Assembly (NCBI GenBank): GCA_934436435.1
Contig: CAKSAN010000013.1
Coordinates: 86,476 to 150,475 of the forward strand
Reading direction: 5' to 3'
Length of the DNA: 64,000 nt
Source: an uncultured Acetatifactor sp.
GTDB taxonomy: Bacteria; Bacillota; Clostridia; Lachnospirales; Lachnospiraceae
In this document: positions 1-7,868 of the stretch, one piece after another
How positions within the stretch are numbered: position 1 is the first letter of the stretch
Layout: the number at the start of each line of letters is the position of its first letter
The notes under the pieces: generated by a model
The model's input: only the letters and a program-made list of their open reading frames with translations
What the model was told of the DNA's origin: nothing
Database searches by the model: none
Made by a program: the position numbers and the translations under genes

Positions 1-558
1 ATCACGAACCCCAACGATGCGATCCGGGCAGGAATCGTATTGGCGCCGGAGGACCGGAAAAAAGACGGACTGTGCACCAAGCTAAGTATCCGACATAATA
101 TCGCATTACCGAATCTGGATATTCTCTGCAACAAACTGGGAGTTGTCAGCAGTAAAAAAGAAGATCAGATGTGTGATGAAGCAGTGAAAAATCTGAAGAT
201 CAAAACACCGAATGTGGATATCAACGCCGGCAATTTATCCGGTGGTAACCAGCAAAAGGTAGTTGTGGGAAAATGGCTGGCACGGAATTCCAAAGTCGTT
301 ATCTTCGATGAACCCACCAGAGGAATCGATGTGGCGGCAAAGGTCGAGATCTACAACCTCATGAACGAACTGAAGAAACAGGGAATTGCCGTTATGTTTG
401 TATCATCGGAAATGCCCGAAGTCATGGGAATCGCCGACCGCATCATTGTAATGTGCGACGGAAGGATCACAGGAGAAGTAGATGCCAGAACCACAACGCA
501 GAATGAGATCCTGACTCTGGCAACACAATTCGAGAAAAAGATCGCAGCCAACGCTTAA
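1..558 (+). CDS. sugar ABC transporter ATP-binding protein, C-terminal part (RbsA/MglA/XylG type)
   Basis: Partial gene cut by the window edge; the reading frame is open from base 1. The visible 185 residues are the end of the second nucleotide-binding domain of a duplicated sugar-import ATPase: the RbsA-family APEDRKKDG segment, the LSGGNQQK signature, Walker B IFDEPTRGIDVAAK, and the H-loop region where SSEMPEV replaces the usual His, as is typical of this family. It would energise uptake through the permease that follows 32 bases downstream and the binding protein after that. Family assignment is secure; the substrate is not visible here. Confidence 0.95.
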   Translation: MTNPNDAIRAGIVLAPEDRKKDGLCTKLSIRHNIALPNLDILCNKLGVVSSKKEDQMCDEAVKNLKIKTPNVDINAGNLSGGNQQKVVVGKWLARNSKVVIFDEPTRGIDVAAKVEIYNLMNELKKQGIAVMFVSSEMPEVMGIADRIIVMCDGRITGEVDARTTTQNEILTLATQFEKKIAANA

Positions 559-590
559 ACTATAACCATAAGAAAGGTAAAAATATCATT

Positions 591-1604
591 ATGAAAAAGC
601 AAAGTCCGCTGAAAAAAATTCTTGCGATCAGAGGAATGGGAGGAGCGCTTACCGCTTTTGCCGGTCTGATCATCATCTATATCGCTTTCGGTATTATCAA
701 TCCGGCCGTTTTCTCCGGTCAGAATGTAATGAATCTGTTACGATCCATGTCAAAATATCTGATCATCGGTATCGGACAGAGCTATGTACTGATTACCGGT
801 AACATTGATCTGTCCATCGGATCCGTCGTAGGTATGAGTGCCATGATCGCAGCAACCCTGATGACTATGGGAGTAAATCCGGTACTGGCTATCCTGATCA
901 CCTTTGTCTGCTGTATGATCATCGGTGTGCTCAACGGAATTCTGGTAGGAAAATGGAAACTGCCGCCTTTCATTGCAACGCTGGGTACCATGTTCGTAGC
1001 AAGAGGCGTGGCTTACATGGTAAATGGCAACCGTAACACCGATGCCATTGCATCCGGTGTCGGCAAGGAAGCCGGAGAGACTTTCCAGAATATTTTCTAC
1101 TATGGTAAGACACTGGGTGTTTATAACACCTTCTGGATCGCAATTATTATCTTTATCGTATTTTTCTTCCTGCTGTCCAAGACACGTACCGGCAGACATA
1201 TCTATGCCATCGGTTCCAATGTGGATGCAGCAAAGTTATCCGGTGTCAGTGTAGTCAAGACCACCACCAAGACCTATCTGGTCAGCGCATTCTGCTCTTT
1301 TGTTGTAGGCCTGATCCTCTGCGGCCAGGCAGGAATGGGTAACATGGAAGCCGGCAATATGTACGAGATGTACGCAGTAGCCGCAGGTGTTATCGGCGGT
1401 ATCTCTCCTCTGGGAGGAACGGGACTTCTGCTGGGAACTCTGGCAGGTGCTTCCGTATGGCAGACATTGGAAAACGGCCTGAATATGATCGGCGCCCAGG
1501 TAGGTATCCAGAGACTGGTCATCGGTATCATCGTAGTATTTGCAGTACTTCTGGATGTCGTAGTAAGAAATGGTGTATTTAAGAAGAAACCGGCTAAGAA
1601 TTAG
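591..1604 (+). CDS. sugar ABC transporter permease (RbsC-like)
   Basis: 337 residues, the usual length for BPD_transp_2 permeases of the ribose/galactose/xylose class. About eight to ten hydrophobic segments are visible, with the family hallmarks GQSYVLITGNIDLSIGS near residue 60 and AGVIGGISPLGGTG near 265. It sits between the ATPase and the binding-protein gene, so the three form one import operon (A-C-B order). A ribosome site (AGAAAGG) lies about 13 bases upstream of the ATG. The substrate is inferred only from context: a sugar handled by the downstream fructokinase-like enzyme. Confidence 0.95.
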   Translation: MKKQSPLKKILAIRGMGGALTAFAGLIIIYIAFGIINPAVFSGQNVMNLLRSMSKYLIIGIGQSYVLITGNIDLSIGSVVGMSAMIAATLMTMGVNPVLAILITFVCCMIIGVLNGILVGKWKLPPFIATLGTMFVARGVAYMVNGNRNTDAIASGVGKEAGETFQNIFYYGKTLGVYNTFWIAIIIFIVFFFLLSKTRTGRHIYAIGSNVDAAKLSGVSVVKTTTKTYLVSAFCSFVVGLILCGQAGMGNMEAGNMYEMYAVAAGVIGGISPLGGTGLLLGTLAGASVWQTLENGLNMIGAQVGIQRLVIGIIVVFAVLLDVVVRNGVFKKKPAKN

Positions 1605-1660
1605 ACATCGATTAAGATGCTAAGATAAATCAATGAACACTTTTAAGGAGGGTTTACAAA

Positions 1661-2656
1661 ATGAAAAAGGTATTATCAGTAGCATGTGCATTATGCATGA
1701 CAACAGCAATGCTGGCCGGATGCGGCAACAGCAACAATGCGGGAACTGCAGCCACCGGTGAAGCACAGAGCAGTGCAGCAGCCAGCACAGAGCAGGCAGC
1801 AGCTCCTGCAGACGCAGGAACCACCGCAGGATCCGATACCCTGATCGCTCTGATCACCATGGATTCTCTGGATCAGCACTGGGTAACTTTAAATGAGGGC
1901 GCACAAAAAGCAGCCGCAGAACTGGGTGTAACCGTTCAGTTCATGGCTCCCAATACCAAGGATGATGCACAGCAGATCGAGTGTGTCAATAATGCAGTCA
2001 GTGCAGGCGCACAGGCTATTATCGTAGCAGCCAACGGCCCTGACGCTATCTCTTCCGCATTGAGAGAGGCAGCCGATGCAGGCGTTAAGCTGATCTACGT
2101 TGACTCCCCCGCAAACGTGGATGCAGAGGCTACTTTCTCCACCGACAACAATGCAGCAGGTAAGACCGCAGGCGAAGAAATGAAGAAGGCACTGGCAGAT
2201 GCGGGTGTGACCAGCGGCTCCATCGGTATCATCAACGTAAATGCAGCAACCGATTCCTGTGTCATGAGAGAAGAAGGCTTCCGTTCTGCTTTCGAAGGAA
2301 CCGATTTCGAACTTCTGGAGACCCAGTACGGCGAAGGTGATGCAGCAAAATCCCAGAGTATCGCAGAGAACTATATTACACAGGGCGTTGTAGGTATCTT
2401 CGGATGTAACGAAGGTTCCACCACCGGTGCCGGCAACGCTATCAAGGCTTCCGGCAAGGACAATGTGATCGGTGTCGGCTTCGATAAGTCCGATGCAATC
2501 CTGGGTCTGATCGATGACGGCTACCTTCTGTGCACCATGGCTCAGAACCCCGACGTTATGGGTTACGAGGGCGTTAAGGCAGCAGTGAAGGCCATCAACG
2601 GCGAGGATCTCGGCGGTGTGGTAACAGATACCGGAGTATCCGTTCTGACCAAATAA
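1661..2656 (+). CDS. sugar ABC transporter substrate-binding lipoprotein (RbsB-like)
   Basis: 331 residues. The N-terminus is a lipoprotein signal with lipobox LAGC (Cys21), followed by an Ala/Ser/Gln-rich linker to about residue 50 and then a type I periplasmic-binding (Peripla_BP_4) fold: LIALITMDSLDQHWV, GAQAIIVAANGPDA, VDSPANVDAE, STDNNAAG, GVGFDKSD. It should capture sugar outside the membrane and deliver it to the permease. Strong GGAGGG ribosome site. Expression beyond the ATPase and permease is probably boosted, since the gene is last before a clear terminator. RbsB, FruE and similar proteins cannot be told apart by eye. Confidence 0.95.
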   Translation: MKKVLSVACALCMTTAMLAGCGNSNNAGTAATGEAQSSAAASTEQAAAPADAGTTAGSDTLIALITMDSLDQHWVTLNEGAQKAAAELGVTVQFMAPNTKDDAQQIECVNNAVSAGAQAIIVAANGPDAISSALREAADAGVKLIYVDSPANVDAEATFSTDNNAAGKTAGEEMKKALADAGVTSGSIGIINVNAATDSCVMREEGFRSAFEGTDFELLETQYGEGDAAKSQSIAENYITQGVVGIFGCNEGSTTGAGNAIKASGKDNVIGVGFDKSDAILGLIDDGYLLCTMAQNPDVMGYEGVKAAVKAINGEDLGGVVTDTGVSVLTK

Positions 2657-2694
2657 TGGCAGGTAACATCTTTTCTCTTCTATAAATATAAAAG

Positions 2695-2734
2695 TTCAAC
2701 AGGAATATCCGTAACCGGCGGTATTCCTGTTGAA
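2695..2734 (+). terminator. terminator after sugar ABC operon
   Basis: Perfect 13-bp stem (TTCAACAGGAATA against its complement) around a 14-base GC-containing loop, 38 bases past the binding-protein stop. The T-tract is poor, so it may be a 3'-end stabiliser as well as a terminator. It separates the transporter from the regulatory genes. Confidence 0.75.
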
Positions 2735-2805
2735 TTGTATTTAGACAGGTGTTAAAATAAAGTTATATTTATGGGAAAAAAGACTAAAAAACGGGGCTAA
2801 AAAAT

Positions 2806-4380
2806 ATGTGGAAGGTAATGATCGTAGATGATGAAAAGCTGATCTGCAAGCTTGTTCAGGCACTGGTCGAATGGGACAAACTGGGGATGCAGATGGCGGC
2901 GCAGGCGGAAAATGCCATACAGGCACTGGATATGCTGCAACAATACAGGCCGGATATTCTGATTACGGATATCCGTATGCCCGGAATGGACGGACTGGAA
3001 CTGATCCGGAATGCGAAGAAAATATGTCCGGAGCTGGAGATCATCATTATCAGCGGATATGCGCACTTTGAATACGCAAGAAATGCGCTTTCTCTGGGTG
3101 TAGGGAATTACCTTTTAAAACCGATCAAACAGGAAGAATTAAACGCAACGCTGCAAAAGATCGGTGAGCGGCTGGAAGAAAAGAAAAATGCGCAGAGCAT
3201 GGAAATGGCCGGACGCAGAGCAAATGAGAGCGATGTCAATCGTCTTCGTCATGCACTGCTAAAAGATCTGGTGGAAGGGGCCTATAATCCAACTGCGGAA
3301 CAATTACAGGAAAATTATTATTTTAAGGCAGAAGCGGATTGCTATCAGGCGGTAGTTGTGAAAGCCGGATACCGGATGGAGCAGATCAGTCCGGCGGCAT
3401 TGACGGTGATTCGCGAAAAAACAAAAGAATTGTTTTATAACTGTTTATCCAGGAGCTGTACGGATTGCCTTTTCGACTATGTGAAGGATTCCGGCTACGG
3501 TATTTTGAACTTTGCCGGAAAAGATAGGGATACGATACGAAATCAGCTGTTGGAATTTTTACGGCAGATGGAAGCCAACCGCCAGATGCTGGGACCGGTG
3601 AGATTTTCTCTTGCTGTCGGTGGTGTGGTGGAAGATGCGGAGCAGCTGACGGCATCCATACGGAAAGCGGAACTGGCCATTCGTGAGAGGATCGTGGAAG
3701 GCTGGGGAAGGCTGTTGGAGGAAGTTCCTCCGGCATCCGGATTATCCGTGCAGGATATTCTGGACCGCTATTGTAAGGAAATGGAGCATGCCATAGAAGT
3801 TCTGGATCCCGCAGAGGCTCATAAGTGCGGGGAAGAGTTAAAAAATACCGTAATAAATGTACCGGATGTCAGAGGACGGGAGATCCAGGAGATCGTGCTG
3901 GCGGCAGGCAGATTTTTTATGGTACGGGTAAAAGCTACATCTACGGCTGCATTTGAAGAAAAATGCAGCCACTGCGGCTCTGCGGAAGAATTGTTCCGGG
4001 AATTGTCAACCTTGCAGGAAGAACTGATGGCGGAAGCATTGGAAGCCAGACAGGGAGAGACTTCCCGACCGATCCGCCAGGCCAAACAGTATGTACATAA
4101 ACACTATGCGGAAAATATAACGTTGGAGGAAGTATGCGAACACGTAGGATTCAGCGTGGCATATTTCAGCGCCCTGTTCAAGAAGGAGACCGGAGAAGGC
4201 TTTGCAAAATATCTGACACGGGTAAGAATGGAGGAGGCCAAGAACCTGTTGCGGGATACCGGATTATCGGTGGCAGAGATCTGTGAAAAGGTAGGATATA
4301 ACGACAGAAAACATTTTACCCATACGTTCCATAAGATCACCGGAGTGAATCCGGCAGAGTATCGCAAATTGTACGGCTGA
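2806..4380 (+). CDS. YesN-type response regulator, AraC-family output
   Basis: 524 residues. The N-terminal receiver domain (about 1-125) has acidic residues D9-D10, phospho-acceptor D55 in DIRMPGMDG, and the conserved Lys in LLKPIKQEE. A central region of about 270 residues without an obvious motif follows, then two AraC helix-turn-helix units (about 420-524; ITLEEVCEHVGFSVAYFSALFKK and the GYNDRKHFTHTFHK stretch). It is the DNA-binding partner of the histidine kinase encoded 13 bases downstream and most likely controls the upstream sugar import operon. The regulator-first gene order is common for YesN/YesM pairs. Confidence 0.95.
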   Translation: MWKVMIVDDEKLICKLVQALVEWDKLGMQMAAQAENAIQALDMLQQYRPDILITDIRMPGMDGLELIRNAKKICPELEIIIISGYAHFEYARNALSLGVGNYLLKPIKQEELNATLQKIGERLEEKKNAQSMEMAGRRANESDVNRLRHALLKDLVEGAYNPTAEQLQENYYFKAEADCYQAVVVKAGYRMEQISPAALTVIREKTKELFYNCLSRSCTDCLFDYVKDSGYGILNFAGKDRDTIRNQLLEFLRQMEANRQMLGPVRFSLAVGGVVEDAEQLTASIRKAELAIRERIVEGWGRLLEEVPPASGLSVQDILDRYCKEMEHAIEVLDPAEAHKCGEELKNTVINVPDVRGREIQEIVLAAGRFFMVRVKATSTAAFEEKCSHCGSAEELFRELSTLQEELMAEALEARQGETSRPIRQAKQYVHKHYAENITLEEVCEHVGFSVAYFSALFKKETGEGFAKYLTRVRMEEAKNLLRDTGLSVAEICEKVGYNDRKHFTHTFHKITGVNPAEYRKLYG

Positions 4381-4393
4381 GAGGGGAGAAGGC

Positions 4394-5458
4394 ATGAGAC
4401 AGGGAAAACTGCGTTATCTGACATATCGCACGTTGTGTATCTGGGGTGTTATGATCCTGCTTTTGACCGTACTGTTGGGGGATCTTCTGTATCGAAAAAT
4501 GCAGGGAGAGAAGATCGGATGGTTTTTCATTATTATTGGAGTCTGCCTGCTGGTATTTTGTGTCTGGTATGCTGTTGTGGAGATCTGGCTGCCTTATCGG
4601 CGGATCGGAAAGAGGATCGGGCTTTTTCTGGACGGTTATACCACCAGCAATCTGGTGGGGGAGGATGGAATCCATATTTCTCCGGAACTGGAGGGGCTGG
4701 TCAGCAAAATGCAATACCTGATGCAGTCACAGGAAATGTTGAATCTCAATAAGAGGCAGGCGCAGTATCTTGCCTTGCAGAATCAGATCAACCCACATTT
4801 CCTGTACAATACATTGGAGAGTATCCGCAGCGAAGCGCTGACTGCCGGGCTGGTAAGCGTGGCGGATATGACGGAGGCGCTGGCCACCTTTTTCCGCTAT
4901 ACCATCAGCAAAGTGGAAAATCTGGTATCCGTGGAGGAAGAACTGCAAAACTGTATGACCTACTTTAAGATTCAGCAGTATCGTTTCGGAGAGAGATTGC
5001 AGCTTTCCGTAGAATGTGATCCCGAGGAAAAAGCAGCGATTTACAGCTGTCGTATCCCCAAACTGACCTTGCAGCCGATCTTGGAAAATAGTATCATTCA
5101 TGGTACAGAGTGCAAACTGGGAACGGGACATATCCGGATCCTACTGGAAATGACGGAAAGCTGTCTGCTTCTGTGTATCTCGGATGACGGCAACGGTATG
5201 GAAGAGCGAAAGGTTGCGGACATCAACGAGAGACTGCAAAAAAGCGGCGGGATTCTGGCGACCGGAGAGTCCGAGACCAAGGGCGGAATTGCGCTGGTCA
5301 ATGTCAATAACCGGATTCATCTGCTCTTCGGAGAGGAATACGGGATCCATGTGTATTCCATGCCGGAGATCGGAACGGATGTGAAGATACGGATTCCCGC
5401 GATCTACAGTGACCGGAATCTGATCCATACAGAAGAAAGGCAGGAGAACTACCGTTGA
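4394..5458 (+). CDS. YesM-type sensor histidine kinase with minimal extracytoplasmic region
   Basis: 354 residues. Two membrane segments (about 16-34 and 42-64) are separated by fewer than ten residues, so there is no room for the large outside sensor domain of typical YesM proteins. The His_kinase domain has the phospho-acceptor H135 in NQINPHFLYNTLES, the N-box PILENSIIHG, and the G-box DDGNGME with TKGGIALVNV. It should phosphorylate the upstream YesN regulator. Signal input probably comes through a partner protein, the membrane or a cytoplasmic factor rather than by direct binding of an external ligand; that last point is inference. Confidence 0.93.
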   Translation: MRQGKLRYLTYRTLCIWGVMILLLTVLLGDLLYRKMQGEKIGWFFIIIGVCLLVFCVWYAVVEIWLPYRRIGKRIGLFLDGYTTSNLVGEDGIHISPELEGLVSKMQYLMQSQEMLNLNKRQAQYLALQNQINPHFLYNTLESIRSEALTAGLVSVADMTEALATFFRYTISKVENLVSVEEELQNCMTYFKIQQYRFGERLQLSVECDPEEKAAIYSCRIPKLTLQPILENSIIHGTECKLGTGHIRILLEMTESCLLLCISDDGNGMEERKVADINERLQKSGGILATGESETKGGIALVNVNNRIHLLFGEEYGIHVYSMPEIGTDVKIRIPAIYSDRNLIHTEERQENYR

Positions 5459-6957
5459 TCAGGGAAGTACTGCGGATGGAGAAGGTGACCTACAGGGAGC
5501 AGGGAAGAATTCTCCTGGAAAACTTTAATATTACGGTACGAAAAGGGGAAGTATTCGGTCTGATCCCGGTCAATCATTATGGAATGGATGCTTTCCTGAA
5601 GCTTTTGCAGCAAAACCTGCCGCTGCATTACGGATATGTCTATTATCGGGAAAAACTGGTCAACCAATGGCAGAGACCGCATAACCGGACCAACCGCATC
5701 AGCATCATCCGTAATAAGAGCAGCCTGGCTGAGGATCTGACGGTAGTGGACAATATTTTCGTGTTGCGCAGAGGATTCCACAAGTACCTGATCCAGTCGG
5801 GAATGCTGGAACAGCAGTTGCAGCCGTTTCTGAAGGAGATCGGGGTTGCCATTCCGGCCAAAGCCTATGTAAGTGAACTGACGGTATTTCAGAAGTTTGT
5901 AACAGAGCTTCTGAAGGCGGTAGTGGCGGGAAGCCGCCTGATTGTGCTGGAAAATATCAGTACCTTTATCAGTGAGAGTGAACTGGAGGAACTGCACAGG
6001 ATCATTCGTCTGTATGCAAACAAGGGCATTTCTTTTATTTATATTACAGCGCATTTTGAGGAGGCTACCTATCTCTGTGACCGGATGGCATTGATGGTCA
6101 ATGCACAGATCATCAAAACATTTCAGAGTGGAGATCCGATTCCGGAGACTTTCCCGTTACAGAGCGTGGAAGAGTACGACAGATGGGTGCGCTCCCAGTT
6201 CCGGCAGAGGGATGCGGAGCAGGACAGGCAGTCGGTGCTGATCATGGAAAATGTCCGGTACGGAAGGCTGCAGGATGTGACCCTCCGGATCGCAGTGGGG
6301 GAGTGTGTGGTATTGCAGGATCTGGATAACCATTGCATATCGGATTTTATTGACCTGTTTCAGGGAGAACCTCCCGAAGCGGGAAGATTCTGTCTTGCGG
6401 AGGAAAAGAGGAAATCTCCGGAGAACAGAGATCTGGCAGTGATCCAGGAACTACCCACGGAGACCATGCTGTTTTCCCATATGAGTTACTTCGATAATCT
6501 GTGCTTTACCATGGATCATCGCATCCGGGGAGTGTGGAGCCAGTCCGGGATTCGACGGAGCATCCGGGAAGAGCAGAAGGATTTGTTGGGAGAGGATGTG
6601 TTTGATACCCCGGTCAGGGATCTGACCAGGCAGCAGAAATATGATCTGGTATATACAAGAGTTTTATTGCAGCATCCGCAGGTGGTATTATGTGTACAGC
6701 CGTTTAAAAATGCGGAAGTATCGGTACGTAGCCATATATGGGAGCTGATGGAGCGGTTTTTGAAGAAGAATATTGCGGTAGTGATTCTGGCGGTAAATCT
6801 GGCGGATTCTCTGGCACTGGCAGACCGGCTGGTGCGGATCCGGGACGGCCGGATACAGGAGATTTTTGCACAGAAAGACTTTTCGAAACTGCCCGAGCAT
6901 ACGCCATGGCTGCATTTATATCAAAAAAATTACGGAAGTCATTCGGAAGATACTTAG
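5455..6957 (+). CDS. catalytically degenerate RbsA-like tandem ABC ATPase (pseudo-ATPase)
   Basis: 500 residues with the two-domain layout and length of RbsA-type sugar ATPases, but the ATPase motifs are eroded in both halves. Walker A of half 1 reads IPVNHYGMDA (about 37-46), with no GKS/T. Its signature is LTVFQKF in place of LSGGQ, and Walker B reads IVLENIST. In half 2, Walker A is replaced by LQDLDNHCIS, the signature by LTRQQKY and Walker B by VVLCVQPF. The switch-like stretches ITAHFEEATYLCDRMALM and LAVNLADSLALADRLVRI survive. The TTG start overlaps the kinase stop (TTGA) and has AGGAG 8 bases upstream, so it is translationally coupled to the kinase. A scaffold or sensor role is inference. 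Confidence 0.88.
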   Translation: MIREVLRMEKVTYREQGRILLENFNITVRKGEVFGLIPVNHYGMDAFLKLLQQNLPLHYGYVYYREKLVNQWQRPHNRTNRISIIRNKSSLAEDLTVVDNIFVLRRGFHKYLIQSGMLEQQLQPFLKEIGVAIPAKAYVSELTVFQKFVTELLKAVVAGSRLIVLENISTFISESELEELHRIIRLYANKGISFIYITAHFEEATYLCDRMALMVNAQIIKTFQSGDPIPETFPLQSVEEYDRWVRSQFRQRDAEQDRQSVLIMENVRYGRLQDVTLRIAVGECVVLQDLDNHCISDFIDLFQGEPPEAGRFCLAEEKRKSPENRDLAVIQELPTETMLFSHMSYFDNLCFTMDHRIRGVWSQSGIRRSIREEQKDLLGEDVFDTPVRDLTRQQKYDLVYTRVLLQHPQVVLCVQPFKNAEVSVRSHIWELMERFLKKNIAVVILAVNLADSLALADRLVRIRDGRIQEIFAQKDFSKLPEHTPWLHLYQKNYGSHSEDT

Positions 6958-6989
6958 GCTTGAAAACAATGAGAAGGGAAGGAACAACT

Positions 6990-7865
6990 ATGAGACTGGG
7001 AGCATTAGAAGCAGGCGGAACCAAAATGGTCTGCGCCATTGGAGACGAAACAGGTAAAATATATGAGCAGGTGTCGATCCCCACGACGACACCGGAGGAA
7101 ACCATTCCGAAGCTGGTGGCATATTTTCGGGATAAACAGATAGAGGCGTTGGGGATCGCCAGTTTTGGACCGGTAGAACTGGATCCTGCTTCTGAAAAAT
7201 ATGGTTATATTACGACGACATCAAAGCTTGCCTGGAGAAATTATGATTTTCTGGGCAACATGAAGGCAGCGTTACATTGCCCTATGGGATTTGATACCGA
7301 TGTAAACGGTTCGGTACTGGGTGAGGTTACCTTTGGACAGGCAAAGGGTAAAAACTGTGTTATGTATCTGACGGTAGGAACCGGGATCGGAGCAGGTGTA
7401 TATATGGATGGAAAATTGTTGCATGGCATGCTGCACCCGGAGGCAGGACATATCCTGATTACAAAACGGGATACGGATCATTATGAGGGAAAATGTCCTT
7501 ATCATGGGAACCGTTGTCTGGAAGGAATGGCAGCGGGTCCGGCCATAGAAGCCAGATGGGGCAAAAAAGCAGTGGAACTGGCAGATTGTCCGGAAGTATG
7601 GGATCTGGAGGCAGACTACCTTGCGCAGGCATTGACAAATTATGTGATGGTACTTTCTCCGGAAATGATCATTCTCGGAGGCGGTGTCATGCATCAGGAG
7701 CAACTATTCCCATTAATACGCAAAAAGCTGATTACCTATATCAATGGCTATGTGATAACAGAAGAACTGGAGGATCCGGAGCATTATGTAGTACCTGCGT
7801 CATTGCATGATGATCAGGGCATCATGGGATGCCTGGAACTGGCGAGAAGAGCATTGGAGGGATAA
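6990..7865 (+). CDS. ROK-family sugar kinase, fructokinase-like
   Basis: 291 residues from the ATG preceded by GAAGGGAAGG; in-frame ATGs further upstream lie inside the previous gene. The N-terminal ATP-binding loop LEAGGTKMVCAIG, the GTGIGAGVY motif and the ROK zinc site (His of HPEAGH with CPYHGNRCLEG, about 150-175) all match bacterial fructokinases of the ScrK/GmuE type. It would phosphorylate an imported free hexose, probably fructose or mannose, in the cytoplasm. It lies in the sugar regulatory cluster, 32 bases after the pseudo-ATPase and 3 bases before the chemoreceptor fusion. Confidence 0.9.
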   Translation: MRLGALEAGGTKMVCAIGDETGKIYEQVSIPTTTPEETIPKLVAYFRDKQIEALGIASFGPVELDPASEKYGYITTTSKLAWRNYDFLGNMKAALHCPMGFDTDVNGSVLGEVTFGQAKGKNCVMYLTVGTGIGAGVYMDGKLLHGMLHPEAGHILITKRDTDHYEGKCPYHGNRCLEGMAAGPAIEARWGKKAVELADCPEVWDLEADYLAQALTNYVMVLSPEMIILGGGVMHQEQLFPLIRKKLITYINGYVITEELEDPEHYVVPASLHDDQGIMGCLELARRALEG

Positions 7866-7868
7866 TCT

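Noticed and set aside
6738..6989. Upstream extension of the ROK kinase frame
   Set aside because: It lies inside the pseudo-ATPase gene; the ROK fold begins at the ATG at 6990, which has a good ribosome site.
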